Part shown: piece after piece, positions 1 through 9,227 of the stretch
Layout of the letters: the number at the start of each line of letters is the position of its first letter
Numbering within the stretch: position 1 is the first letter of the stretch
DNA from: Phycisphaeraceae bacterium
Lineage (GTDB): Bacteria; Planctomycetota; Phycisphaerae; Phycisphaerales; UBA1924
DNA: 64,000 nucleotides
Reading direction: 5' to 3'
Assembly: GCA_020639155.1 (NCBI GenBank)
Contig: JACKHF010000001.1
Span: forward strand, 310,001-374,000
The notes under the pieces: model-generated
Told to the model about the DNA's origin: nothing
Database searches by the model: none
Seen by the model: the letters and a program-made list of their open reading frames with translations, nothing else
Translations under genes and position numbers: made by a program

Positions 1-276
1 TTCCTCAACAAGCACTGCAAACGCCTGAGTTCGCGCTCGGTCCGCCGCAAGCTCGACAAGTATCTCAAGCAGGTCGGTCTAGATCCGTCGATCTCGCCGC
101 ACACGCTGCGTCACTCGTTTGCAACGCACCTGCTCGACAACGGCGCAAGCCTGCGCGATGTGCAGGAGATGCTGGGACACCAGTCGCTCAACACCACACA
201 GGTGTACACGCATCTGACCGCCCAGCGCATGCAGGACGCGTACGAGCAGGCACATCCTCGCGCAGAAGCAAGCTAA
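1..276 (+). CDS. Xer-type tyrosine recombinase, C-terminal fragment (5' end outside window)
   Basis: Reading frame 1 is open from the window edge to a TAA at 274-276 and encodes the last 91 residues of a tyrosine recombinase. It carries the box HTLRHSFATHLLDNGAS, which has the catalytic His-x-x-Arg. This is followed by LGHQSLNTTQVYTH, holding the second His and the tyrosine nucleophile. These spacings and sequences are those of XerC/XerD, which resolve chromosome dimers at dif. XerC and XerD cannot be told apart from this fragment. A hairpin terminator follows at about 306. The call is firm for the family; the N-terminal SAM-like domain lies upstream of the window. Confidence 0.93.
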   Translation, partial: FLNKHCKRLSSRSVRRKLDKYLKQVGLDPSISPHTLRHSFATHLLDNGASLRDVQEMLGHQSLNTTQVYTHLTAQRMQDAYEQAHPRAEAS

Positions 277-305
277 GTCCAATCACGCTGCACAGTACTC
301 ATGCG

Positions 306-333
306 CCCCACGACTCTCGTGGGGTGTTTTGTT
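306..333 (+). terminator. Rho-independent terminator after the Xer recombinase
   Basis: An 8-bp perfect stem (CCCCACGA / TCGTGGGG) with a CTC loop is followed by TGTTTTGTT. It lies 30 bases after the recombinase stop codon. Confidence 0.8.
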
Positions 334-348
334 GTGAGCCCAGCACAC

Positions 349-873
349 TCACCCACTAAACGGGCTCGGCCGAATCGGCTCATCCGCTACCAGCGCATGA
401 TACACGCGGATGTCTTCAGGAGAAGTATCAAATAGACGCATTTGAATCGGGCGCTGCAACTCACTTCTGGTGAGCAACTTGAACCCATGTATCTCTAACA
501 CGTCCAGCATTTCCATGTCGTCTCTACTTATGCCCGGCGTTGAGGGCTCAATCACCTCTTCATACCATCCACTCTGCTTCGATATCCGAAACACAGCGGC
601 CCAAGGGTGGACAAAGGAAAGACGAACTGCGTAATCCGCCCATTGGACGCTCGCTTGTGCTTGGCCCAGATTCTTCTTGCCAACACGCAGATGAAGAGAG
701 TGATCTGCATTGAGATCTGTGTCATTTGTCAGAATGAATCTTGAAATCAGTTCCGAGATGATTGGGTGAAGTAACAGTTTTTTTTGCTGCTGCTCCATAA
801 AACCATAATGCGGCTTTGACAGATCACCAAATGCCTTAGTGATTGACTCCAGTATGTGCTCGAATCGATCCAT
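349..873 (-). CDS. Hypothetical protein
   Basis: About 174 residues with no signal peptide or membrane segment. I do not recognise a family. The first third is polar and rich in Gln/Lys, the middle has aromatic-rich beta-like stretches (QWADYAV, HPWAAVFRI) and the end is Pro-rich. The ATG at 873 is preferred because GGAAGAGAG lies just upstream; an in-frame GTG at 897 has no Shine-Dalgarno sequence. Base composition looks lower in GC than the neighbours: the row 781-840 has 25 G/C in 60. The gene is flanked by a recombinase and a DUF5946-like gene, so recent acquisition is possible. It is transcribed towards the recombinase, tail to tail. Confidence 0.6.
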   Translation of the reverse strand: MDRFEHILESITKAFGDLSKPHYGFMEQQQKKLLLHPIISELISRFILTNDTDLNADHSLHLRVGKKNLGQAQASVQWADYAVRLSFVHPWAAVFRISKQSGWYEEVIEPSTPGISRDDMEMLDVLEIHGFKLLTRSELQRPIQMRLFDTSPEDIRVYHALVADEPIRPSPFSG

Positions 874-924
874 TCGCTCTCTTCCAACAGTTCCCACGAG
901 GACTACAGCTAAGAACGAAGTAAT

Positions 925-1425
925 CTACATTCGCGCCCACAGTTTCACCGTCTCGTGATGCTCGCTCCACGCGTGCCAGACAGATTCAGCCCACGCACGA
1001 ACAACGCGCTGATGAGTCTCCAGATCGGCAGTCGCTGCAACATCCAGCACCGTCATAGCATCCGCAAACGACGGTGGTTCAAGCCAGTGGAATGACTCTG
1101 CTTGTGCGACCGCAGCGCCAATGCGCCGGGTTGCCTCAGCAGCTGACACGTTCTGCTCAAACAGCACGTGCAACGCGATAAGGTGTCCAGCGACAGACTG
1201 GATGGATCGTCGCGACGGCGTCCCGGGATGCTGTGCCGCGTACGCATCGATTGTCAGCCGGTGGCACTCGGGATACCCGTACTCACCATACTCGCGTGCA
1301 AGCACGTCGCCGTACACCTTCCAGCACCCCGGCGAAGCGCCGATGTAGGCATGCGTCGGGCCGACAATGTCCGGGACATCTGCGCCGCATCCGGCACATT
1401 TGATTGTGGTTGTTGCCTCACTCAC
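925..1425 (-). CDS. DUF5946-like protein
   Basis: A short soluble protein starting with a CAGCG zinc-ribbon-like pair of cysteines. The segment PGCWKVYGDVLAREYGEYGY and then HRLTIDAYAAQHPG follow, which match my memory of the DUF5946 family. Function is unknown. The start is uncertain: a TTG at 1461 would overlap the upstream PH-domain gene, while the GTG at 1425 leaves a small gap and begins shortly before the Cys pair. Neither has a clear ribosome binding site, which suggests translation coupled to the upstream gene. The two genes are probably co-transcribed. Confidence 0.7.
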   Translation of the reverse strand: MSEATTTIKCAGCGADVPDIVGPTHAYIGASPGCWKVYGDVLAREYGEYGYPECHRLTIDAYAAQHPGTPSRRSIQSVAGHLIALHVLFEQNVSAAEATRRIGAAVAQAESFHWLEPPSFADAMTVLDVAATADLETHQRVVRAWAESVWHAWSEHHETVKLWARM

Positions 1426-1438
1426 ATGCAACTGTAGA

Positions 1439-2092
1439 TCAGAGCGGCCTGTACTTGTCAATGATCTCGCGAATCTGATCGGGATTCGGCAGGTTTGGCA
1501 CGTCGATCTCTATCCCGTCCTGACCGGAACTGGAGAGCCCGATCCGCCCGACACGAAACACTCGCTGGAGAAAGCTCTGCGTCACCTGGATGTTGCGAAT
1601 GTTGTCGTGCACAACCTCGCTGGTTGCTCTGCTGAACAATCCGATGATGACCACGGTGCGTTTGTTTGTGATGCGCAATGACGTGCCGAGTGTCTTGATC
1701 TTCCACACACCCCACATCCCGCACGCACCTAGAAAGAGCACAAGAGAAACAACAAGCCACGCAAGCGAGTACGGGAACAGCCCCTTCCAGAAGAGCAGCA
1801 TCAGCCCCAGAAGCCCAACTAGCGCCATTGCTGAGAAGATGAATGGATGTGCTCGGAACATCGCTGGTCGGACGTTGATCACGTCGACCTCTGGTCCGCG
1901 ATCGGGTGGGAGCCCCGCTGCTTCAGCCTTGTCGAGCGGTCGGTCCATAGCGACTTCGCTACCCACTCGCTCCTGTTCATCCCCCTCATTAACAACGTCG
2001 TAGGTTTGTTCCTGCTCAATCTCATCCGTCTTTGGACCATGCATCTTCACGATGTCCAGGGGTTCATTTGATGTGGTGTTGTCGTCTGTCAT
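1439..2092 (-). CDS. Membrane protein with bacterial PH (bPH2/DUF304) domain
   Basis: About 217 residues. An acidic, probably disordered N-terminus of around 75 residues leads to two hydrophobic segments (from HPFIFSAMALVGLLGLM and SLAWLVVSLVLFLGACGMW). A C-terminal bPH2-type domain follows, with the family-typical run LRITNKRTVVIIGLFSRATS, then IRNIQVTQSFLQRVFRVG and a final IRGLSSSGQD-like strand. The ATG at 2092 is chosen because GAGGAA lies 7 bases upstream; the longer open frame to 2314 has no such support. Members of this family are inner-membrane proteins of unclear function. It is divergent from the glycosyltransferase locus. Confidence 0.8.
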   Translation of the reverse strand: MTDDNTTSNEPLDIVKMHGPKTDEIEQEQTYDVVNEGDEQERVGSEVAMDRPLDKAEAAGLPPDRGPEVDVINVRPAMFRAHPFIFSAMALVGLLGLMLLFWKGLFPYSLAWLVVSLVLFLGACGMWGVWKIKTLGTSLRITNKRTVVIIGLFSRATSEVVHDNIRNIQVTQSFLQRVFRVGRIGLSSSGQDGIEIDVPNLPNPDQIREIIDKYRPL

Positions 2093-2203
2093 AGAGCGTT
2101 CCTCGACTCCTGTGCCTCGTGGCATCGTGCAACAGTAGTATTGGGAAAACCAGCATGTGTCATCCACGTTAAGACCCGTTTCAGACCCCCTACCATCACG
2201 CTG

Positions 2204-3925
2204 ATGCACATAGTCATGGTCAACTGGGCACGCATATGGGACGGCACAACCTCCGGCGGTGGTGTCAATGGGTACGCCCAAGGGCTTTCGCTCGCGTTGA
2301 AGGAGCGTGGGCACAAGATCTCCTGGTTGTGCGGCGGACGCGTCACTGAGTGTGTAACGGAAACCGACGCGCCTGGACCCTTACGTATCGATCGCCATGC
2401 AGACTGGCTCGGCGTGCACGTGTTCGAGGTCATCAACTCTCCTGTGCTTGCCCCATCGCTGGACCAGTTTCGAGATCCGGCGGGCGAGGTGTCTCAGCCC
2501 GAGCTTGAGCGCGTCGTCGGCGGACTGTTCGAAGCGATGAGGCCCGATGTCGTTCACTTTCACAATCTTGAGGGGTTCTCCGTCGGATGCGTCTTGCAAG
2601 CAAAGCAGGCAGGGGCATCCGTTGTGTTCAGCCTGCACAACTACCACACGCTCTGCCCACAGGTGTACCTGATGCGCGGACATCGCACGCCCTGCAGGTG
2701 CTATGACAGCGGCAAAGCCTGTGAAACCTGCATCGACGCGCCAGACCCAAGGGTACAGCGATTGAAGCAGATTCGTGTGATTCCCGCCGAACCAACCCCG
2801 CCACCATCTTCCTCTCGGGACACATTGCGCACACTGCGTACCGCGTTCTCACGTGCATTCTCGCGTGAACCTACACCCGAACTCAATGGGTCGCACTTGA
2901 AAGTGCCAAACCAAGTCACACCAGCAGAGAAACCGCTCACACGCCCATGTCGTAACAAGTTGGACTTCACTGCAGCGTTTTCGTTTTCAGATGATGATTC
3001 ACGTGGCATGACACGGCAGTTCCTTGCCGAATCCGCTCCCAGAGCTTGGCAGAACGCAGGAGACACTGAGTGGCAGATCGTTTCAAATACACCCGAGTCT
3101 GATCCGACATTTGATCCCACAACACTGCTTGATTCGGATGCCAACCCATATGCACATCGTCGACACGCAATGATCGCCATGCTCAACTCGTGTGATCGCG
3201 TGCTTGCTGTATCGAGCTTTGTTCGTGATCTCTATCTCCGGATGGGTGTTGACAGCAGCCGAATACATGCGATAACCATCGGCACCCGCATGCCAGCTCT
3301 TGCGGAGCGGCATGCCGAGTTGGCGTTTGCCCCTCGACCAATAGCACAGGATCCAACCCGCCCTGTTCGATTATGTTTCATGGGCGCCAATCACTGGTAC
3401 AAAGGGTTGCCGATGCTTGCCGACGCGCTCGAGTTGCTCACGCCCGAGTATCTGCGCCGATTCCATCTGGCTGTGCATGCGTTCGGGTTTGATTCAATCG
3501 CATGGCGGTTCAAACGTCTTGAACCAAGACTGGCTGGACTGGAAATCGGTGGAAGCTACCACCCCCCCGATGTGCCATGGATCTGCGGCGGGAGGGATCT
3601 TGGACTCGTTCCAAGCGTCTGGTGGGACAACGGACCTCAGACTGTCATGGAGTTCCTTGCGTGCGGCGTCCCGGTGCTTGGAGCAAATCTGGGTGGAATA
3701 CCGGACTTCGTTGTGGATGGGCACAATGGACTACTCCATCGCGGCAATGACAGACACGATCTGGCGCACACGCTGGTCGATATCGCGAGAAATCCACATC
3801 AACTCGATCGATTGCGTACCAACGTGCAGACTCCGAAGACCATGGAAACACACGCAGCAGAGATGGAAGCAGAGTATTCCGCTGTCAAACGCAGCCAAAC
3901 ACAGTCATCGCACGTATCCTCCTGA
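2204..3925 (+). CDS. Glycosyltransferase, family GT4-like
   Basis: 573 residues with a GT-B architecture. The N-terminal domain begins MHIVMVNWARIWDGTTSGGG, which includes the Gly-rich donor loop. It continues with VVHFHNLEGFSVG and SLHNYHTLCPQVYLMRG, followed by a Cys cluster (CRCYD...CETC). A poorly conserved linker of roughly 140 residues comes next. The C-terminal domain has FMGANHWYKGLPMLADAL and PQTVMEFLACGVPVLGANLGG, a GT4 donor-site signature with the ExxxxGxP element. The ATG at 2204 starts the Rossmann strand directly, so it is preferred over the in-frame ATG at 2141. It is the first gene of a three-gene glycosyltransferase set. Substrate is unknown; export of a surface glycan is inferred only. 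Confidence 0.85.
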   Translation: MHIVMVNWARIWDGTTSGGGVNGYAQGLSLALKERGHKISWLCGGRVTECVTETDAPGPLRIDRHADWLGVHVFEVINSPVLAPSLDQFRDPAGEVSQPELERVVGGLFEAMRPDVVHFHNLEGFSVGCVLQAKQAGASVVFSLHNYHTLCPQVYLMRGHRTPCRCYDSGKACETCIDAPDPRVQRLKQIRVIPAEPTPPPSSSRDTLRTLRTAFSRAFSREPTPELNGSHLKVPNQVTPAEKPLTRPCRNKLDFTAAFSFSDDDSRGMTRQFLAESAPRAWQNAGDTEWQIVSNTPESDPTFDPTTLLDSDANPYAHRRHAMIAMLNSCDRVLAVSSFVRDLYLRMGVDSSRIHAITIGTRMPALAERHAELAFAPRPIAQDPTRPVRLCFMGANHWYKGLPMLADALELLTPEYLRRFHLAVHAFGFDSIAWRFKRLEPRLAGLEIGGSYHPPDVPWICGGRDLGLVPSVWWDNGPQTVMEFLACGVPVLGANLGGIPDFVVDGHNGLLHRGNDRHDLAHTLVDIARNPHQLDRLRTNVQTPKTMETHAAEMEAEYSAVKRSQTQSSHVSS

Positions 3926-3954
3926 TCCACTTTAACGCAAGGAACGCCACCTCA

Positions 3955-5670
3955 GTGCCCCACGACTCGACAGAGCCATATCGTCTCAATGCACCAACAA
4001 TGGATGCCATCGCAAGCGCGATTCCAGTGGCAGTCGAGCCACCCATCATGGCTCAGTTGGAACCACACGAACGTGCGCGCACAACACGATCTGCACGAAC
4101 TGGGATCAGGACATGTCATGTTGCTGCGATCGTCGTGACATGGAATCGCAAGCATGTTGCAGAGACCGTGCTCCGCGAGATTGCAAACCAGCAGTACGCG
4201 CTGAATGCACTCGATATTGTCATTATCGACAATGGCTCTGCCGATGGCACAACCGAGCATCTCACTGAGACATTCAAGCCGGAAGTCGTTGTCGACAACC
4301 CGACAGCACACGCCCACGAACCGGCGTTTGCGCTCGTCCCAACGCAACAGACAAACACACTTGGTGTTCGATCGTTTACTGTCATCCGCAACACGCACAA
4401 TCACGGCGGGTGCGGCGGGTTCAATACCGGCTTGCGGTATGTTGATCGATACCTGGCCGACCCGAATCGGGAGCGGCCCATTGACTATGCGTGGCTGGTT
4501 GATGACGACGTGGAACTGCCCGCTGGCTCACTCGCACAACTCGTGCAAACCGCTGAAAACAGACCCGCCGTTGGCTTGGTCGGGTCGCGTGCTGTCAACA
4601 TGCACGATCGAAAGACAACTATCGAAACAACGGTGTATTTCGACTTTGCAAGCGGTCGTATGTGCGATACTCCACCCCACGGCCATCCTCTCCGTCGATC
4701 GCACGACGAATGGGTAGCAGAGGTGGGCGGCACGAAGGGCGAGCGTGCGTTTTCAGGACAGCGGGAGGTTGACATTGCAAGCGCGTGCAGCCTGCTTGCA
4801 CGATGGAAAGACGTGCGCGAAATCGGATTCTGGGATCCGCGATTCTTCATCTACTGCGACGACGCCGACTGGTGCCTTCGCTTCAAACGCGCGGGCAGGA
4901 AGGTCCTGTGCGATCTTGATGCGATTGTCTATCACACACCGTGGTTCGACAAGCTCACGCCCGCGCGGTTGTATTACGCCCAGCGCAACGCGATGTGGGT
5001 CACGCGCAAGGCGTTCTCGGGCATACGTCTGAAGCGTGCAACCGCTGTGTGGTACGCGATGCTGCTGCGTGATGCGATGTACGCGGTGCTGCATCGCAGA
5101 CTTTTTCATGCCAGCATCATCATGCGAACACTGCGGGACGCTGCACACGACCAAGGCGGGAAACTTGATGATACCGGGCCTGCACAGGAGTCCGTTGTTG
5201 ATCTGCTCGCGTCAAAGCGTCGCATCGTTTGTCTGTGCTCACGAGAGATGGATGTGTCGCTGGCCCGACAACTCCACGCGCAGGTTTCTGCTGCTGGTGT
5301 TTCACCCGAATGGATCGAAATCGTTCGGAATGACGTGCCCCACTGCGAAGATCAGCCAGCCGGCACAACTCGCATTGTTTATGCCAAACGTCTGGCCTCA
5401 AAGATCCGCAGACAGTTCCCGCTGATCGCCAGCCGCATTGATGCTGTCGTGGTGTTCGATCAGGTCAACGACATGCCGCTGCTCCGTGGTAGTTGGAACG
5501 TGCATGTTGATTCTCGCGCGCCGGACAAAGCACAAGCCGAGCGGGCTGGTGCACTCGCAGTTGCAAAGGCGTGTGTGATCTGGGCGAGGACCATGTGCAC
5601 AGCAGTGTGGAGCACGCTGGTTATTTCGCACGATACCGACGAACGAACACGGGCAACATCTGTGTCATGA
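3955..5670 (+). CDS. Glycosyltransferase, family GT2 (galactofuranosyl/rhamnosyl-type)
   Basis: 571 residues from a GTG start with AAGGA about 11 bases upstream. The GT-A domain has AAIVVTWNRKHVAETVL, IIDNGSADGTTEHL, then NHGGCGGFNTGLRY and the metal-binding WLVDDDVELP. The acceptor-side segment FWDPRFFIYCDDADWCLRF is also present. These are features of GT2 enzymes such as those adding galactofuranose or rhamnose. The C-terminal 200 residues lack a motif I know and include a hydrophobic stretch near the end. The stop overlaps the next start (ATGA), so translation is probably coupled with the following GT4 gene. Confidence 0.87.
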   Translation: MPHDSTEPYRLNAPTMDAIASAIPVAVEPPIMAQLEPHERARTTRSARTGIRTCHVAAIVVTWNRKHVAETVLREIANQQYALNALDIVIIDNGSADGTTEHLTETFKPEVVVDNPTAHAHEPAFALVPTQQTNTLGVRSFTVIRNTHNHGGCGGFNTGLRYVDRYLADPNRERPIDYAWLVDDDVELPAGSLAQLVQTAENRPAVGLVGSRAVNMHDRKTTIETTVYFDFASGRMCDTPPHGHPLRRSHDEWVAEVGGTKGERAFSGQREVDIASACSLLARWKDVREIGFWDPRFFIYCDDADWCLRFKRAGRKVLCDLDAIVYHTPWFDKLTPARLYYAQRNAMWVTRKAFSGIRLKRATAVWYAMLLRDAMYAVLHRRLFHASIIMRTLRDAAHDQGGKLDDTGPAQESVVDLLASKRRIVCLCSREMDVSLARQLHAQVSAAGVSPEWIEIVRNDVPHCEDQPAGTTRIVYAKRLASKIRRQFPLIASRIDAVVVFDQVNDMPLLRGSWNVHVDSRAPDKAQAERAGALAVAKACVIWARTMCTAVWSTLVISHDTDERTRATSVS

Positions 5671-7514
5671 CGCATCGCCAAGACGTGCCAACCGGTGACC
5701 TACCCTCTCATGTGAGTTCTCCAAACGGACACATATCCCATCAGGATGCCCGACCGACATGGCCACGGACCGATACGCCGTTGCGCATTGCAATCCTCGG
5801 ATGGGCCCGTCTATCCATGCAGGTACGTGAGGGCTCAGGGTACAACCTGTCAGCATCCGAACTCGCGTCAGGGCTTTCGATGAGCGGGCACACAGTTGTT
5901 GGATTATCCTGCGGCATGCGATACTCGCCGATCCCGGGCATACGTATCAGGCATCTTGAAACGTGGCGCAACATTGAGTGCTACGACATCATCAACAGTC
6001 CATGCCATTCGCCCGCTGCGATGAACTTCCGAAACATGCCCCGTGAACTGCATTCTCCCACGCTCACCCAGCGGATCATTCGCTGGCTTGATGAGCACCG
6101 AATCCAGATCGTGCATATCCACTCACTTGAGGGATACTCGCTTGATCTCATCAGCGCGATTCGCGCAACAGATCGACACGTTGTCTGCACGCTGCACAAC
6201 TACTGGTTCGTGTGCCCACAGGTCGATCTTCTCTGGAACGAGACGCATGTGTGCGACAACTACGAGGGCGGCGATCGCTGCGTGAACTGTCTACCGAGAT
6301 CGCCGAGCTATGCAAAGCAACGATTCAAACGCGCTGCTGGACGAGCACTTGACCGCGTGCTTGGCCCGAACCCAGCCAACATTATCCGTGGCACAGCGTA
6401 CAGCCTTGCAGATCGTGTGCGAAACAAGCATTCCAAGGATACTGAACTCGCCGGCAATGATGAACCACTTGCTGATCCGGAGCTTGCACTCGGCTTCAAT
6501 GTGGCACGCAACACCAATCGTGATGTCATTATCCAACACGGGCTTGCACTCCACTCGCACGAACAGACCCCCGAGCTTGGCGTTGCACCGATCGATCAGA
6601 ACGAGCGCATGCTCGCACCAGATAACAACTCGAACGGCGACCGTCATCTTGTTGTTCTGAATGAGTACGGCAAGCGGAGACACGCGGGTGCTGACGCCTT
6701 GAACCATGCATCGCTGGTGACACCACCCAGCAGGTTCGTTGCCGATGTGCATGCGCGCATGGGCGTGGACAAGGACAAACTTCGCGTTGTGAGACTCGGC
6801 CAGCCTCACTTTGATCAGATCAATCGACATGCGAGACGGCACCGACTTTACGAACATCGCCCGTGGGATGCCTCGCATCCGGATCGGCCGCTCAGGTTCG
6901 GGTTCTTCGGCACCACACGCAACAACAAGGGGCTCGACGTGCTTGTGCGCGCGATCCCATTGCTCTCTCCAGAGGTCAGACAGAAGTGCCAGTTTTTGAT
7001 CCGAGCAAGCGGTTGGGACTGGCCGTTCCGCAAACGCCTCAGCGTGTATCCGGAAGTCCAGTTCGCTGGCGGATACGACATGCTTCAACTCATCGCAGCA
7101 TGGGGCGAGTACGACATCGGCGTTCTCTCGCATGTGTGGTTTGAGAACTCGCCATTGGTGCTTCTTGAACACCTGCACGCTGGTAAGTTTGTCATTTCAT
7201 CGCGGCTTGGCGGCCCTGTTGAGTGGCTCAAGGAGCCAGAACATCATGCTCACTATAACGGCCTCATGTTCGCTGGGGGTGATCCGCATGGACTTGCTCA
7301 GTGCATCACGCGTTGCGTCACCGGTGATGTTGTAGTTCCAAGCCCGAAAGAGATCCACGATGCGACGCCGATACTGCAAAGCTACCCGGATCACGTACGC
7401 GAGGTTGAATCGATCTACCGCGAGTTTCTTGGTGACATGCCGGTGAAGCACACCAATGCGCAACATCCCGAGATAGAAGTCAAAGCGGATCACTCGGTGC
7501 TGCAGGCACAATAG
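5667..7514 (+). CDS. Glycosyltransferase, family GT4-like, paralogue of the gene at 2204
   Basis: 615 residues starting at an ATG that overlaps the previous stop by four bases. It mirrors the gene at 2204. After RIAILGWARLSMQVREGSGY comes IVHIHSLEGYSLDLI and TLHNYWFVCPQVDLLWNETH, then a Cys cluster (CDNYEGGDRCVNC). A variable linker of about 180 residues follows. The C-terminal domain has RFGFFGTTRNNKGLDVLVRA and SPLVLLEHLHAGKFVISSRL. The shared HNYxxxCPQVxL plus Cys pairs in both GT4 proteins suggest duplication and a common structural zinc or disulfide site. The 3' end overlaps the convergent nitrilase gene by 35 bases. Confidence 0.85.
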   Translation: MTHRQDVPTGDLPSHVSSPNGHISHQDARPTWPRTDTPLRIAILGWARLSMQVREGSGYNLSASELASGLSMSGHTVVGLSCGMRYSPIPGIRIRHLETWRNIECYDIINSPCHSPAAMNFRNMPRELHSPTLTQRIIRWLDEHRIQIVHIHSLEGYSLDLISAIRATDRHVVCTLHNYWFVCPQVDLLWNETHVCDNYEGGDRCVNCLPRSPSYAKQRFKRAAGRALDRVLGPNPANIIRGTAYSLADRVRNKHSKDTELAGNDEPLADPELALGFNVARNTNRDVIIQHGLALHSHEQTPELGVAPIDQNERMLAPDNNSNGDRHLVVLNEYGKRRHAGADALNHASLVTPPSRFVADVHARMGVDKDKLRVVRLGQPHFDQINRHARRHRLYEHRPWDASHPDRPLRFGFFGTTRNNKGLDVLVRAIPLLSPEVRQKCQFLIRASGWDWPFRKRLSVYPEVQFAGGYDMLQLIAAWGEYDIGVLSHVWFENSPLVLLEHLHAGKFVISSRLGGPVEWLKEPEHHAHYNGLMFAGGDPHGLAQCITRCVTGDVVVPSPKEIHDATPILQSYPDHVREVESIYREFLGDMPVKHTNAQHPEIEVKADHSVLQAQ

Positions 7515-8322
7515 CTGAGCGTTTCGGCACATCAAGTCCAAGCCTGCGATCTTCCCACGCGTGAAACTTCTCGCGCCATCGCGTCACATCGCGAGGATCA
7601 ATCTCAACTGTCAGCACTGCTTCCTCGTCCTTCAGTTCGCCAAGAACCTCACCGCGAGGTCCGACCGCGATCGTCCCACCAACATACTCGAGTGACGGAT
7701 CGCGTCCGATCCGATTTACACCGAACACGAACGCCTGATTCTCAATCGCCCGTGCGATCAGCAGTGCCCGCCAGTGCTCCTGCCTTGCGACGGGCCAGTT
7801 TGCACCGAGAGCAAACACCTCTGCTCCCATATCGAGTCCGCGCCTGAATAACTCCGCAAAGCGGAGGTCGTAGCAGATCGCTGGACACACGCGCATACTG
7901 ACTCCATCACATCGCCAGGCGTATGTAATAACCTCGGCCCCCGAATCGAACGTGTCGACCTCCCGCTGCCCCGGGAATCCGTGTGAGAACGGGTGGATCT
8001 TCGTGTAAGTGGCAACGACACCATCCCGCGTCACGATCGGTGCTTCATTGCGGGCACGCGACACGTCCTCAGATCGCACTGTTCTGCCTGCCTGGATTGT
8101 GATGTCGTACTTGAGCGCGATTGAGCGCACAAAGTCGATTGTTTCACCATTCTCGTCAGCAGTTGCTGAAACTGCGAAGGAAAACCCTGTATCGAACATC
8201 TCTGGTAGCAACACAAAGTCACCTGCTTCGGGACGCGCATCCGACAGGAGATTCGCAACACGATCGAAGTTGGCATGTTTGTTCTGCCAGAGGATGTCAA
8301 ACTGGACAAGATGGGCGCGCAT
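7480..8322 (-). CDS. Carbon-nitrogen hydrolase, omega-amidase (YafV/Nit2)-like
   Basis: 280 residues, the full length of a nitrilase-superfamily amidase. The catalytic triad is visible as Glu41 in LLPEMFDTGF, Lys108 in YTKIHPF and Cys150 in PAICYDLRF. The EMFDTGF variant is typical of YafV-type omega-amidases, which hydrolyse alpha-ketoglutaramate or alpha-ketosuccinamate and repair side products of transamination. The ATG at 8322 begins the first beta strand (MRAHLVQFD), while a longer frame to 8709 would add unrelated sequence. It overlaps the end of the GT4 gene tail to tail by 35 bases, so neither can have its own long 3' untranslated region. Confidence 0.87.
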   Translation of the reverse strand: MRAHLVQFDILWQNKHANFDRVANLLSDARPEAGDFVLLPEMFDTGFSFAVSATADENGETIDFVRSIALKYDITIQAGRTVRSEDVSRARNEAPIVTRDGVVATYTKIHPFSHGFPGQREVDTFDSGAEVITYAWRCDGVSMRVCPAICYDLRFAELFRRGLDMGAEVFALGANWPVARQEHWRALLIARAIENQAFVFGVNRIGRDPSLEYVGGTIAVGPRGEVLGELKDEEAVLTVEIDPRDVTRWREKFHAWEDRRLGLDVPKRSAIVPAAPSDPL

Positions 8323-8438
8323 GGGCAAAGTGTATGCGGACGCTCCTGGGACGTTTCTCGCATTTGTTCCAGCCAGCCAAGCCGATTTTACGGGAATCTG
8401 ATAGAAATCCAATCGCACAATTGCCAACAACCAGTACA

Positions 8439-9227
8439 ATGATGAAGTCAACTGCCATGTACCCGAACAAGCGAGCCATGATGGGTTTTTCCGCTGACAT
8501 TCCAACAAGTGCTGGCCATCGTCCCGACTCTGTGCGCTCGCAACGTGCATCGGCTTCGCGCGCGCTGGTGCTGGCGAGCAGGTCGCCACGTCGTGAGCAG
8601 TTGCTCGCGAACTCCGGCTACACCTTTGAAGTGCTTGTTCCTGATGTTGACGACTCACATCTGCATCGTGGTGCGGTTGATCCGGACATGTGGGTGCAGG
8701 CGCTCGCATACTTCAAGGCGATGGCATCGGCACATATGATCAACCCTTCGATGTCCGTATTCGATCAACCCATCCCGCGCACCGCAAACACACTTGATGC
8801 GTTGCACACGCGCCCGCCTGTGGTCCTCGGCGCGGACACGGTGTGTGTGCAGAACAACGTGATGCTTGGAAAACCGGCAAACGCCGACGAGGCACACTCG
8901 ATGATGCGTGCATTCTCCGGGGCATCGCACGATGTTCTGACGGGCGTTGCTCTTCTTGACCTTGACACACAATCGCGCGTGATGTTCACGGGGCACTCGC
9001 GTGTGTACTTTGATGTACTCTCTGAAGCTGCAATTGATGCATACGTTGCATCGAATGCATGGCAGGGCAAGGCTGGCGCCTACAACCTCGCCGAGCGGCT
9101 CGACGACGGCTGGAACATCGATATCGATGGTGACCCGACAAATGTGGTCGGCCTGCCAATGGAGCGCGTCCGTGTTGAACTGGCACTGCTCGGCGTTCGA
9201 CCTGCTCGGGCGGAGCAGTCCACATGA
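8439..9227 (+). CDS. maf: Maf-family nucleotide pyrophosphatase
   Basis: The core begins RALVLASRSPRREQLLANSG, with the Maf Ser-Arg-Ser-Pro-Arg-Arg box. It continues with VVLGADTVCV and GKPANADEAHSMMRAFSG, then ends WQGKAGAYNLAERLDDG and NVVGLPMERV. Maf proteins hydrolyse non-canonical or modified NTPs (dTTP/UTP or m7GTP classes). Substrate class is not resolved here. The start is uncertain: ATGs at 8439, 8442, 8457, 8478 and 8481 are all in frame without a clear Shine-Dalgarno, and the first 40 residues lie before the conserved core. The stop overlaps the next gene's start (ATGA). Confidence 0.85.
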   Translation: MMKSTAMYPNKRAMMGFSADIPTSAGHRPDSVRSQRASASRALVLASRSPRREQLLANSGYTFEVLVPDVDDSHLHRGAVDPDMWVQALAYFKAMASAHMINPSMSVFDQPIPRTANTLDALHTRPPVVLGADTVCVQNNVMLGKPANADEAHSMMRAFSGASHDVLTGVALLDLDTQSRVMFTGHSRVYFDVLSEAAIDAYVASNAWQGKAGAYNLAERLDDGWNIDIDGDPTNVVGLPMERVRVELALLGVRPARAEQST

